Assembly: GCA_008692225.1 (NCBI GenBank) | Contig: VICG01000005.1 | Location: 1,087,001 to 1,151,000 of the forward strand | Length of the DNA: 64,000 bases | DNA from: Monilinia fructicola | Taxonomy: Eukaryota; Ascomycota; Leotiomycetes; Helotiales; Sclerotiniaceae | Direction: 5' to 3' | Shown: piece by piece, positions 42,068 to 53,933 of the stretch | Numbering within the stretch: the first letter of the stretch is position 1 | Layout: every line of letters starts with the position of its first letter | Made by a program: the position numbers and the translations under genes | The notes under the pieces: generated by a model | Databases searched by the model: none | Seen by the model: only the letters and a program-made list of their open reading frames with translations | Told to the model about the DNA's origin: nothing

Positions 42068-44860
42068 CGTTGATGATGGTGAGGATGGTGCTGATGGACG
42101 GAGGTTTGTAGATTGATGGGTTTATTAGTTGAGCTGAAGTGAGATGGATGTAAATGAGTCGATGGAGAAAGATGACGCGGAGTTAATCGGTGTCTCTTTA
42201 TTTGTGGTATGATGGATGGGATTACACGAGGAATTCGAGGGTTCTCTTGGAACGTGGTTGATATGTATGGTATCTAAGGATTTCCGTTTCTGTCACAATC
42301 TTCAACCAATTGGAGATTGATCTGAGGATGCAGATGCAGATGCAGATGCAGATACGGATGATGATTATAAGAATTTGAAATACGAAGATGCGTGAGTACA
42401 AGCGTAAGAGAAGTAGGTGATATGAATTAGAATATCAGATTTGAGATTGAGATGTAGATGGAGATTGGATGAGATGAGATGAGATGAGATGGATGAATGA
42501 GAGGAGGAAGGAGAGAGAAGGTCATCAGATGTCTACACCGTCTTTACCTTTATACTTCTACTTTCCACGCAAGCACGACGATACTTACTCGATAGAATAA
42601 GAAGATATCTGTCTACTCTGGATGTGTCCATGTGTGTCTATGTGTGTCTCTGTCAATCTCTCTGTCAATCTATCTGTCAATCTATCCCCAACCTACTTTC
42701 GTTCCTATCAATAGCAATACAGTACATAGCATAGATCCATAATCCTTAGTCCATACTGTAGGTCGGTCCATGGGTCCATGGGTCCATACGGAGTAGATCC
42801 ATAGCTCCATCCATTCCCCTACGGAGTATTCATTCATTCATTCATCCATCCATCCATCCATCCATCCATATCATACCATACCCAGATCACACTATCACAC
42901 TACACCCATACAGTATCTATCATACCATACTCATACCCATGGCATCCATCCATACCCAGACCATCCATCCATTCCCAGACCATCCATCCATACCCAGACC
43001 TGCCAAGCAAAGCAAATTGTTGAGCTATTCGCGCTATCAAAGCTTCAAGGTGCCAAGACCCATTTTCGATAAGATGTCTTGACTTCATCCATTGATGAAC
43101 CTTGTTGTCAGACTGCAACTACCGCGAACTTAATTAGAGTAGAAGTAGGTTAAGTAAGTATGTAAACTCTAATTGATTTACGTTGATTTACAATATCTTT
43201 CCTCTTCTCAGCCAATCAAACATGCCAAGCCTACGGGAGAGTATATCCCGTTGATTTCTCAATATGTATATATGTATATATATGTATATATACATCTATT
43301 AAATATATATTAGATAATGTTATACTCTACAGTGAATGCCCAGGTGAGTGCTTTTGCATGTTCAATATCAAAATAGGGAAATCAGAGGTACCCGACCCGA
43401 CATGATTGATATTCAAAGCCAAGAGACCAAAGACTTGAAGATGGATTCTATCGAATATCAAGCAAGGACAAGATTTCTTTGGCATAGTATACATACAAAC
43501 ATAAGACTTGATGGATTGATGGATTGCTCGTACGTTGTAATACGATTAGCTTTTATATTTCTTCAACTAATTAGGTACTATTTGTTGTATGTAGCTATTG
43601 ACTTGACTTATTCTCACATCTATACTTGTAGTATTCGACAGGTACCCTTTGCTTAAAGGGGTAATAACAAGAGTAGAATAATAGCCCTGGAGTACCTAGG
43701 TAGTGATCATTTGATAAAAAGGGGATTATATATATAATATTTATTAGTATTTATATATCCATATATATCCATATATATCCATATATATCCATATATATAT
43801 CCATATATATATTCCATATATATCCATGGATATATATATACTTTATATTTATATCAAGGCACCTCCTACCTATCTATACCAATTATTCATTAGTCTTCTC
43901 TATACCGCCTTTCAGTCAACAGTCAACATCCATCCATCCATCCATCCATCCCACTAGAACAATAGAACCATTTTTGGAATTTTGTTGAGATTACGAGTCT
44001 GGTGGCTGGAGGTATTCTATCTTGTTCATGAAAACCCTTGGCCCTTGTTGACTTTGATCAAGGTTAATAAGTCGAGTTACCTGTGTTGAGTTGTTATCAT
44101 TACCATCTACTTATCTATTCATCCATCCATCCATCCATCCATCCCTCCATCCCTCCATCATCCAGATCCCGCAAAGCACCTCATACAGCACAAGAAGAAA
44201 GGAGCGGTGGAGAGAGTAGGGAGAGTGATGAGGAATCTGCTGATCTTGCTTGCTTGTAAATCCAAATGCATAGGATGATGGATGGATGGATGGATGGATG
44301 GATGATTGAATGAATAAACGAACGAACCATCAACCTGGAGGGATTAGGGAGGGATAAGGTTAAAAAGTAAGGCGAGGCCCGGAAAGTTAATGTAGTTTCC
44401 CCGAGCAGAAGAGCTGAATGAATGATTACAGTGCAGTTTTGTGTGTGTAAGGAAAGTAGTTTGTTCTATTCTCTACTCTGTGCAGTATCTACAGTACGAT
44501 TCTATTTGTGATTGAATACTCGGTAGGTATAATCAATCAGTCGGTTGATGGATGGTTGATTTTGACAAGGTAATTCGACCGCTTATGAATTTTGGCAATG
44601 GAAGAAGAAAAGTTGATGGATGGATGGAATTGATTGAAGTGTACTTGTATGATTATTAAGGAATGTAAGAAGGGATGAGTAAGTCCGTTAGTTGGCAGGT
44701 AAGTCGATTGATCGAAGAGGGAATTCTTCATTTTGTAAGTTATACTCTGTAATTATAAGTGAGTGTTCTCTCGGGCTATACATACTTTGTACACATTGTA
44801 GTTAGTTGCTAAAACAATATCCATTTATCTACTTGTATTATCTACTTCGTACTTCTCTAT
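42068..44860. other. Gene-poor region with ATCC/ATGG and TATA microsatellites
   Basis: No gene is supported. The DNA has CATC/CATT tetramers (42834-42868, 43930-43950, 44118-44160), ATGG (44277-44304), GCAGAT repeats (42327-42355), AT/TATATCC repeats (43262-43300 and 43725-43850) and two TACGGAGTA palindromes (near 42784 and 42822). Short frames are repeat-derived. Confidence 0.6.
43725..43850. repeat. ATATATCC repeat tract
   Basis: Units of ATATATCC and plain TA repeats alternate, followed by TTTATATTTATATC. AT-rich and non-coding. Confidence 0.8.
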
Positions 44861-45660
44861 TCATCTAGATTTACTCTATAATATATTAATTATAATAATC
44901 TATTTCAAAAGGATTTATATATAATAATAAAAGGTTCTTAAGAGTACGTTTAAATTGATTTTTTATAATATCTAATTTAATATATTAATTATATTAAAAT
45001 AAATATAATATTTACTAAACGTAATAATAAGTAAAATATAATATTAGATTTAATATTTTTACGATTCGAATACTACTTGGTGTTGTTTTAGGTCTATGCC
45101 GGGATAAAAATTAACTAAAAACGGAATTTATTTTAAAAAATTATAAGAAATCATTACGAATTTATTAAAAGATTATAAATAATACTTTATAATACTATTA
45201 AATTAAAAAGTAAACGTTTAGTATATTTTAAATTCTTAAAAACTAGAAGTTTTATAATATATAAAAAAGAATTTAAAAGATATATTATTTTATAGATTTT
45301 TACTCCGGTATAGACCTAAAATGATACTAATTATATTAGAATATATTTAATTAAATAAAAAATATAAGATTGGATATTAAAAAAACATTTTTGTTAGATT
45401 TATTTTTTAAATTCTTCAAGTTAAGAAAAGTCTAAATATTATCTTTATTAATAGTAGTTTTTATTTATTATAAATAAATATATTTATAACTTTTATTATA
45501 TTTTCTTATATTAATTATTTAAATAATACTAGTTAAATATACGTTAAACTATATTTAATTAAATTTAATTATATTAAAATCAAATATTTAATATATTTAA
45601 TATTCACTATAATATTTTAAAAAATCGATTTAAGATTACTTATATATTTTCCATTTCTTC
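44861..45660. other. AT-rich block containing the MITE-like element
   Basis: This 0.8 kb block is very AT-rich and lacks any long frame, like the 31.7-33.7 kb element. Only 256 bp of it lies between recognised inverted repeats; the flanks may be older RIP-degraded repeats into which the short element inserted. Confidence 0.6.
45076..45331. mobile_element. MITE-like element, 256 bp, same TIR family as the 2 kb element
   Basis: The left end (45076-45103, CTTGGTGTTGTTTTAGGTCT...) matches the reverse complement of the right end (45304-45331) at 21 of 28 positions; six of the seven differences are transitions. Both ends abut TA (45074-45075 and 45332-45333). The left TIR agrees with the better-kept TIR of the 31.7-33.7 kb element at 24 of 28 positions, including ending ATGCCGGG. 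The interior is AT-rich and non-coding, as expected of a non-autonomous deletion derivative. Confidence 0.82.
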
Positions 45661-46197
45661 TATCTAAGATACGTACTCGAGTAGACGTGATTTAATTATG
45701 TGTGACATCTATATATTACATGTATATATATAGATAGATATAATTACATACTATATATATAATATCTTCTTACATATACATTCCTATCTATATCTACATA
45801 CATACAAACATAGCTACATACATGCCAAGTCTGTACCACAATCTCTCTCTCCATTCAAAATCACTTTCATCATCGGCCTCATCATCGGCCTCATACCGGT
45901 ATATATGTATCTACTCAAGACACCACAAAACCAAAATCTTATCATTCACCATCACTCGTATCATCAATCAATCAATCACAAACTCTCTCTTCATCTCTCC
46001 ATCTTCCTCAAACTATAATGCTCCCAATTGATGAATCAATCATATCTTCTAGCCGCCAGCCAAGTCATGCTCTCCACATACGATGTGAAGATATGGTAGG
46101 AACCATACTTGATAGTGTTTCTAGTCTCTATATGATACAAGCTACCAGAAACCTTCTCTTTTGATCATCTTTCCATGTTCCACTCTCCGTCCAACAT

Positions 46198-46245
46198 CTA
46201 CAGTATCTACAGTATCTACAGTATCTACAGTATCTACAGTATCTC
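46198..46245 (+). repeat. TACAGTATC nonanucleotide repeat, about five copies
   Basis: Five near-perfect consecutive units precede CTCCC. The nine-base unit keeps one frame open (Val-Ser-Thr), which gives a spurious open frame. Confidence 0.9.
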
Positions 46246-47496
46246 CCTTCATCCCACTCTCCCTAGAGAATCGTAGACAATCTCAATCCTCCAGCCCCAT
46301 CCACCATCCCTCAACTCAAAACCCAAACCCAAACCCAAAACCCAACTACCGACAACGCCCAACGCCCAACCCAAGTACCGACCGCATGCCAACTCCGGAA
46401 CTCTCGTCCTCAGCCTTAGCTCCCGTTTCCTCATTACAGTACTATCCGAATCGACATCCCAATCCGCATCCCAAGCTCTTCCACTCCACCTCATGTCATC
46501 TCCCCTCTCTCAAATAGATGGATGGTAAGTAACCAGAATTCACCGATGCCAACCAGCCAAGTCAAGTCAAGCCAAGCCAAGCCAGCCAAGCCATCATTCC
46601 ATTTGATGTAGATAAAATGAAGAATGTCAGGATACATACATACATACATACATACATACATACATACCTAGTACCTGTTACACGACAATAACAACAAACC
46701 TTCACTCCCCTCTGCCCCACCCGCAAGTGACAAGAACGAGGCCCAAATCTCAATGTCACAAGTGACAACGTTGTATCGCTGCACACTGCACAGTGTGCAG
46801 TACATGTCAGGTTTGAAAGTTGTAAATCTTAAATCTCAAGGTATGCCCCTCCCTCCGTCCCAAATCTCCCATTTCATCTCCGCATCCCATGATTCCCATT
46901 CCCATCCAAATCCAAATCCAAATCCAACCCCCAAATCCAACTCCAAATCACAATCCCCCAAACCCCAAACCCACCACGGAGCCACCCGTTCCCGCTCCCG
47001 CTCCCGCTCCTAGTCCACACCACCAAGCCACTCAAGACAACCAAGACATCAGATCTTCCATACCGTCAACCCAAGCACGCACCACGAACCCGAACCTGAA
47101 AAGAAAACCTCTACTCAAAATAACATCCGCATCATCCTATGAAAGACGTCTCTATACGATGAGGATCATACAGATAGATAGATAGATAGATATATTACGA
47201 GAATAGGAACAATAATAATCCTCCTTACCAAAGCACAGCACAGCACAAGACAGCACACCCTAACAACAAAAACCCAGCGAGCGTCCATCTCCTCCCACCC
47301 CCTTCCTCTCCCATCCATCCATCCATCCATCCCTCCCTCCCTCATACAAAAAAGAAAAGAAACTAAAGAAACGCAGCCAAAGAAACTAAACTAAAGAAAA
47401 GAAAATGCATGAGAAAATGCAAGAGCCACGAATAGAGTTTCAATGTTGGCAATGCATTTCTTGGTTTTTGCTTGGGACTTGCGGTACCTTACTCGC

Positions 47497-47612
47497 CTGC
47501 TCCTCTGCCCTTGGCCTTCCAAGATTTGCTTGGTGTTGACGGGAATGTCGATCGTGGTGCCGATATTTGAGAGATGATCATCCGAACCTAATGATGAGGA
47601 GAGATCCAAGCT
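47497..47612 (-). other. Possible orphan internal exon
   Basis: On the minus strand an acceptor-like CGCCATAG precedes an open frame reading LDLSSSLGSDDHLSNIGTT and IDIPVNTKQILEGQGQRSRR, followed by a GTAAGG donor. Codon choice (many third-position C) looks like the real genes of this window. No partner exons were found either side and I do not recognise the peptide. Confidence 0.3.
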
Positions 47613-48168
47613 ATGGCGAGACAGTCAACTTATTTCTAGACATCCATGCAGGTCACCGCAAGGATGGCATCTAGTCACAAAAATGAAGGGAATCTTGGAA
47701 GGATGTAGAATTTGGTCTTTCGGTATACATATGTGTTATTATTCTTATCCGGAAAAGAAACTTGGTGATAAGATCGCTCTGTTCTCAAAAGGGTATCCCT
47801 AACTAATAGTTATGCTCCGATCTAAGTCCTGATGCATCAATGACACCATTCGAAGCTGCATAAGCTTCAATCACGTCCCCTCCCCTCCGCTCCGTATTGA
47901 CTGCCCCACCATACATCTGCCCATTGCAAACGCCACGCTATGCTAAAATCGCATCACAATCAAACTCCCTGTCCTGCAAGCGCCTCATTCGAGTCATTCC
48001 TCGATAGATTCCGGGAGTAATCTTTTATCTTCTCCTCTGCTCTAGATGTCTTTTGCATCTTGCCATTGGCCTTCGCCCCATGCCCCATCACGTCGTCTCA
48101 TTACTGACGGAGGGTCCAGCCCCGACATATGACATACCTTATCTCAATGCCCCATCTTGAGCCATTCT

Positions 48169-49675
48169 TCAATCAATTTTCCAATGCCCCGTCAAGGATC
48201 CATCCATATCTTCCTTTCCCAAGTACAACTCCAGTGCATAGAGTGCCATGGTTGCTGAGACGTTGATCCATCGCCATATATTGCCGCCAGTATTACCACC
48301 TTGCATCATCCACCATTCGCCCATATTTCCCTCGGATGTGACAGAAGAGAAATGCTGCATCAACAAGCTAGTATAAACAGCAATTAAGATCGAGGGGCTG
48401 AACCAGCTCAGAAGACCCAAGATTTTGCCCTCTCCATCACAGTCATCAAGGGATGGATCTTGCGATAAAGCTCCAGCTCCAGACTCTCGGATTGCTGGAA
48501 TAATCCGGGTGGCTGCATAAAAGACAAATACGCGATATGCAAGAGATATAAGTATGGATGGTGTGATGGTTTGGAAAGCTGCGTATAGGAAATAAAAGCT
48601 CGAGTGTACGAAAGATGGTAATGTTGATAAAACATGCAGAAGAGTCGAGTATGAAGCCATGATGATAGGAGGAAATGGTGGAAAGTCGGGTTGTACTGGT
48701 GCTTGAAGAATTTCATCACTGGCTGACGGAAGATAGTCTGTGAATATTTGGTATATGCAAAGTGTGCAATAAGCGAAGAGTAAAGAACTCTCCACTGGGT
48801 TACCTCTCCCACTTCCAATACCCCAGGCACATAAAAAGACTGCGCATGTCATAGTAATGCCTATCAGAGTGGCATCAACGTTGCTAATTTGGGGGAAGCC
48901 CGTAATACGGAGCAAAAAATATACGGCGCTTGAGATAATTGAGGCTGATAGCACAAGTAATCCAATCTAGATGTTTTGGTAAGCGCAAGTACGCAACTAA
49001 TAAGATCTTGAAACGCACCATCCATGTATCACTCCTGCGATTTACAAGGTATCTTGTGATTTGACCCGCGGCCTGGATGACCAACAAGGAACAAAAGCCT
49101 TCTGCCATTTGAAATCTAGAAAGTGATTAGTCTTAAGAAATCGGGATGGTCGCCCTGATGTAGTGGCCGTTCAATCAGGAAACTCTGGCCCTGCACCCAG
49201 TCGAGTTTCCCTCAGGGCTCGGGACGCCACTGCACAGCGAATAATCATCTACTTACAAAGGTGTCGAATATCGCAGTACTTTATCCCATGTTCCGACAGT
49301 CAGCATCTCAAGAAGGCCTCCATAGCCAAACACCCATTCTCTTAATTCCTTATCTTTCGCACGCTTGCCATCAAAGGTTCTAGTGACCCAGCCCCCATCA
49401 CTGTCTGCGTCCACTGCAAATCGATTCATGCTCCATATTAACAGTCCGGGCAAAATTATCCACTGCGACCACCCAATAATTTGTATTAGTGTCCACCGTA
49501 TCCTCGAATTTTCAGGTGTTGTAAGTTTCAGCGTCGAATAAAATAAGTAGAACTCAAAAAGGGCGAGTGAGAACGCCAACCCGCATTCTCGTCCTCCAAC
49601 ATCGAAAGCTATGGGTATCGAGAGAATTATTGATAGGAGGAAGATCGTGGACGAAAGAGCTCGGAATAACCACAT
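48169..49675 (-). CDS. ICE2: Ice2-type ER membrane protein
   Basis: Three exons (49675-49257, 49115-49019, 48966-48169) code about 437 aa with an intact frame. The start MWLFRALSSTIFLLSIILSI is a signal-anchor-like helix, followed by FDVGGRECGLAFSLALFEFY, AEGFCSLLVIQAAGQITRYL and DATLIGITMTCAVFLCAWGI, all typical of the family. About ten hydrophobic segments are visible. In yeast Ice2 is an ER membrane protein involved in cortical ER inheritance and in lipid droplet-to-ER lipid flow through the phosphatase regulator Spo7-Nem1. Intron 2 starts with GTGCGT. The assignment rests on overall sequence likeness. Confidence 0.85.
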
Positions 49676-50547
49676 CTGCGAAGACGGCGCCGGCGCGTGC
49701 TCGATAGCGCGCCCAGCTTAAATATATCAGAAGGTTCGAAACAATCGTTGCCCCAGTAGGCTCGTAAAATTGTGTCAACCACGCCCGGTTATATGTATGT
49801 AACTCTCAATATTCCAGCTCTTGCCCGACAATGAAAGTGCTGTTTCGAGAAGTATATGGAATGAATCCCAAAGTCTTTTTGTCGCCGCAGAGAAAGTGAT
49901 GTAATTATTTGTATGTGAATCCTATAGCAAACAAAAGTCCCAAAGGAGAACGGAATCTGGTTACAAAGTGATCAACTTCTAAATAATCTCCTGAAATTTC
50001 CAGGAAAATGTTCGTGAATAGAAGGAAAGACAGATATGGATCGCCTTGATAGGTAGCCCGATTTCAATATTAATCCAATGATTGTTCTTGTCGCGTGCGT
50101 ACAAGGACGGGGATTCTCCGATAACAGAATTTCGTCCGATTGTGCCTGGGTTTTCTCGATAGAATCCTGCAGGAAAGTTGACCACTTAACCAGCTGGAAA
50201 ATATGATAGCAAGATGAGCTCTTGTATGTCTGACGGCAAATCTCTGTCACAGAAGACAAATGGTCGGTTGCGGCAGAGAAAAAATGACAGGTGTTCCAAT
50301 TTACTTGGAATATTGTTACCGGCAAGGTAAATTTAGGAAATGAAGATCGTGGGTAAATTATTAGAGAGGATGACAACGCACGTGTAAAAAAGCTAAAAGG
50401 TTTAGTGGGGGATCTGCCGGTCTTTACCGCCTTGATCATAATATTTCCAGCTTAGTCTGAAATTTTGGAGGAGTTGAATGCTGGAGAAACTTGGACCCCT
50501 CCTTGCTTCTTGCAACCGCAAACAAGTTATAATATCATCATATCTGA
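49676..50547. promoter_or_regulatory. Divergent promoter region of ICE2 and MYG1 genes
   Basis: About 870 bp between divergent start codons. A 155-codon minus frame (49972-50439) lies in it but has no family signature. No specific regulatory motif could be named. Confidence 0.5.
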
Positions 50548-51621
50548 ATGCTTCGAAGTACAATCAAAATGGCAGAAACAGCAGCAAAAAGGTTGAAGAC
50601 CTCGCCAGTTACCATTGGTACTCACAATGGTCATTTCCATGCTGATGAAGCCTTGGCTGTTTACATGCTTCGCCTTCTTCCCACGTACCACTCTTCAGAG
50701 CTTATTCGAACTCGGGATCCAGCACTTCTAGAGACTTGCCACACTGTAGTTGATGTGGGTGGTGAATATAACGACGAGAAGAAGAGATACGATCACCATC
50801 AACGTACTTTCGATACTACATTCCCTAACCGCCCTACCAAACTTTCATCCGCAGGCTTGGTGTATATGCACTATGGCAAGGCAATCATTGCACAACAACT
50901 AGGTGTTTCCGAAGATGCGGAAGAAGTCGGAATCATCTGGAAGAAGATATATGAGAGCTTTATTGAGGCCCTCGATGCTCATGATAACGGCATCTCAGTT
51001 TATGATCCAAAGGGCATTTCTGCCGCAGGTTTGGAGAAGAAATTCAGCGATGGGGGATTCTCATTAGGTGCTATGGTATCCAGATTGAACCCAAACTGGA
51101 ATGATCCAATACCCTCCGATCCAGTGGAGGCACAGAAGGCAGAAGATGAGAAATTTTTGGTAGCTAGCACCAGAATGGGTGAAGAATTCTCCAGGGGTCT
51201 GGATTACTATACAAAGTCATGGTTGCCAGCAAGATCGATCGTTCAACAAGCATACGTCAAGCGTTTGCAATATGATTCAAAGGGAAGAATATTGGTATTT
51301 GATGGACAATCTGTTCCATGGAAGGATCACCTTTACACCCTCGAGGATCAAGAGAACAGCGAAAATAAGGTACTCTATGTTCTCTACCCAGAAAACCCAC
51401 GCCCAGATGCAAAATGGAGAATCCAATGTGTCCCAGATTCAAAGGATTCTTTCCAGAGCCGGAAACCATTGCCAGAAGCCTGGAGAGGTTTCAGAGATGA
51501 GGAATTGTCTCAAATCACCGGTATCCCAGGAGGAGTGTTCGTTCACGCAGCAGGTTTCATTGGAGGCAACAAGACTTTTGAAGGAGCAAGTAAGATGGCA
51601 GCAACAGCGGTTGATTTGTGA
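50548..51621 (+). CDS. MYG1: MYG1 family exonuclease (DHH-like phosphoesterase)
   Basis: A single intact exon codes 357 aa. Metal-binding motifs are THNGHFHADEALAVYML near residue 24 and VVDVGGEYNDEKKRYDHHQR near residue 73, including the DHH triad. The middle has EALDAHDNGISVYD and the C-terminus IPGGVFVHAAGFIGGNKT. Myg1 proteins are 3'-5' RNA exonucleases in nucleus and mitochondria in animals. The first start (MLRSTIKMAETAAKR) gives a short basic presequence; the second Met eight codons later would give a cytosolic or nuclear form, so both could be used. Confidence 0.92.
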   Translation: MLRSTIKMAETAAKRLKTSPVTIGTHNGHFHADEALAVYMLRLLPTYHSSELIRTRDPALLETCHTVVDVGGEYNDEKKRYDHHQRTFDTTFPNRPTKLSSAGLVYMHYGKAIIAQQLGVSEDAEEVGIIWKKIYESFIEALDAHDNGISVYDPKGISAAGLEKKFSDGGFSLGAMVSRLNPNWNDPIPSDPVEAQKAEDEKFLVASTRMGEEFSRGLDYYTKSWLPARSIVQQAYVKRLQYDSKGRILVFDGQSVPWKDHLYTLEDQENSENKVLYVLYPENPRPDAKWRIQCVPDSKDSFQSRKPLPEAWRGFRDEELSQITGIPGGVFVHAAGFIGGNKTFEGASKMAATAVDL

Positions 51622-51948
51622 CATCTAGGAAGAAAATGAAAGCATTAATATGAGGCGTTGTTCGGCATCAAAAGCCAAAAGTTTAGATAGGTCCAACAGA
51701 TATAAAACCAAATCAATGAGTTCATTCATAACAGCATCACGATGACAATGCCTTGGTAACTGTCAATTGCTAAACTCATCGTTTCGCGTTGGCATTGATA
51801 CCTGACTATCAAAGCTGGCATAAAAACCGAACATGTACAGAGAAATGCCCCATCACCCCAAACCATCAATCATCATCATATCATTGAATAGCCCCATAAC
51901 GCCGAATCCCACGCAGGTGAACACGCAGTAAATTCCTCCATAATCCCT
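51622..51948. terminator. Convergent 3' region of MYG1 and endosulfine genes
   Basis: Stop codons face each other with 327 bp between. It contains only AT-moderate DNA with ATCATC repeats near 51870; no gene is seen. Confidence 0.45.
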
Positions 51949-52533
51949 TTAGCCGTTGATTGGAATGCCTCCCTGGACAGGCGGTGGACTAACACTGCCA
52001 TCTCCTGCATGCTGTGTATTTCCATCATTCTTCTTATCTGCCTCATCAACGCTCGTCTGCCTGTGCAAATAACTGCTTTCCTTCACTGGACTTCCACTTT
52101 GCTGACCCAATCCCAAGCCCGCGATGCTGCCATGATGTGCAGATCCAGGCCCTACGTTAGTATTGCCAGAACCACCTTGTGCGGCGCTGCTAACACTGGG
52201 AGATGAGAGATGTGGGATATTTTCTGGGAGAGGATGTTCGGAGCCAACGCTGCCGGTGTCGACAGAAGAGGCCTTGCCCGCTTTGGAGAGTGCATAATCA
52301 CCGGAGTCGAAGTATTTGCGTTCCTTGAGTTGTTTGGCTAGATGGTCGGCTTTGCTAGGAAGTTTGCCATAGAGACGAAAGAGTCGTTGTTCATCCGGGG
52401 AGAGGGACTGCGCGGTCGGAGAGTTAGCATGGTGAGTAGATTAGATAAATCTCTGCTGAGTGAGGGGCAAAGTGAAATAGATATATCATATACTTACTGC
52501 AATATCGATCTTGTTCTTTTGCAAAGGATTCAT
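51949..52533 (-). CDS. Endosulfine family protein (Igo1/Igo2 type), PP2A inhibitor
   Basis: Two exons (52533-52498, 52407-51949) code 164 aa with an intact frame. The first exon is just twelve codons (MNPLQKNKIDIA). The family core follows: LSPDEQRLFRLYGKLPSKAD and KYFDSGDYALSKAGK. The Ser of FDSGDY is the site phosphorylated by Greatwall/Rim15-type kinases, after which the protein inhibits PP2A-B55. The C-terminal half is Gly/Ser-rich and includes HRQTSVDE, a possible PKA site (R-x-x-S). In yeast Igo1/2 act at quiescence entry and in mRNA protection. The open frame track alone misses this gene because its exon lacks a Met start. Confidence 0.92.
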
Positions 52534-53933
52534 CCTGAAGACAAGTTTCTTTGAAATGCGATTCGTACGATTTGAAGACTTATAGGACGCAAAGTTCTTG
52601 TCAAGTTCTTGTAATCGTGTCGAACTCGAGATTATTATTTTTTTTGGTGATCAGATGCGTGTTTACCTAGGTATCTCTATCTCTTCTTTGTCGTCAAAAG
52701 AACTACACTTAAATAACCAAGGAGCAACCGTAGTGCGAGTGATTGCGTGTAAAATTGCGGCTAATGAGTGGGCTCAATTTGTAGAAGTTTGTGGATGGAA
52801 AGAGAGACTTGAATGATTGAGACTTTATGAAGGACTTTGAGTGAAACGTAAAACAGTTGATAAAGAATCATGAACTTTTTGTATCAAAAAAATAAAGTTC
52901 TGACAACCTTGGAACCTCTCAAGAGACTGGATTGGGTTGCACGAAAAGGCACGAAGGGAACAGCTCAGAATGACCCGATAGCGTTATGGATGATGGATGG
53001 ATGGATGGATGGATGGATGGATGGATGAGATGGGTGGGATGGGATGGGATGGGATGGGATGGATGTTGGTGGGGTATCTCTCTCTCTCTCTCTCTTTCGC
53101 TCTCTCGCTTGACTTTTTCAATTAGAAACTAGACGTCAAGACCGTTTTTTGCTTGGGGAAAGAAAAAATTTGAAAAATTTGAGTCAACTGTGGTTCGCTG
53201 TCCACTGTCCGCTGTTCACTATCAACTACACAAGAGAAGAAGGGTGAATTTGGGAAGAAAGCATTGTATGAATTTGAAACTGGGATTGGGATTGAGACTG
53301 AGACTGAGACGCAGACTGAGACGCAGACTGGAAGCTGTGACTGTGATCGGGAACTAGGACTGGGTCATGATATATTGATTATATTCAGTGTCAATCAATG
53401 TACGTATACATAACTAACTCACTCTTGAATAGTTATTTTGTATTTCCCCTTATCAAACCACATATGCCTGCCCTGGCGTCAACTGTCATGCCAAAAAGGG
53501 ATATATTTTTCCCTTGTAAGCCACTGATACACCTTTCTTACAATACTTTAGATACGCAAAAGATCAACCTGAGAAAAAGTTGATTCCATTGGCTTCAAAT
53601 TCTCATCTTACAATCACGAGACTGATTTCATCAAAATCCCCGCACATCTTTGCACCTTTGCATCTCTCATCTTCCCTTCGAAGCTTCAGTAGCCTTTACA
53701 CAGGGGTCATTCTGTCGTTCGCACGAGTCAGAGTCCAACAATCATATACGATCATCGATCATTTAGCCATCCCTTGGGACTTTTACCCCGCAACAAACCA
53801 AAACTTATTCCACCATCTATTGAGGATATTTGCCGATTCATTGCACTGCTTTTCACCCTTGCACAAGTTCTTATTGGCCTCTTGGTAACTAAAATCTGAA
53901 AGCACATCTAAGTATCCAGTTAAGATATCTAAG
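52534..53933. promoter_or_regulatory. Divergent region between endosulfine and SFM1 genes, repeat-rich
   Basis: About 1.4 kb holding two promoters and 5' UTRs. It contains ATGG tetramers (52993-53025), GGGAT repeats (53036-53060), a CT tract (53078-53100), and GAGACT/GAGACGCAGACT repeats (53290-53330). A pyrimidine-rich leader precedes the SFM1 start. No gene is supported. Confidence 0.55.

Larger units (their letters stand above)
45661..48168. other. Gene-poor region with tandem repeats and one exon-like island
   Basis: Contents: TATA/TAGATAGA DNA (45710-45790), a 9-nt TACAGTATC repeat (46198-46245), ACAT repeats (46625-46668), AATCC repeats (46905-46930), GATA (47168-47192) and CCAT repeats (47315-47335). 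The only stretch with coding character is 47497-47612 on the minus strand, listed separately. Plus-strand frames at 46161-46517 and 46753-47185 are low-complexity Pro/Asn/Ser and are not supported. Confidence 0.55.

Noticed and set aside
46161..47185. Pro/Asn/Ser-rich plus-strand frames
   Set aside because: They derive from TACAGTATC, AACCC and AATCC repeats.
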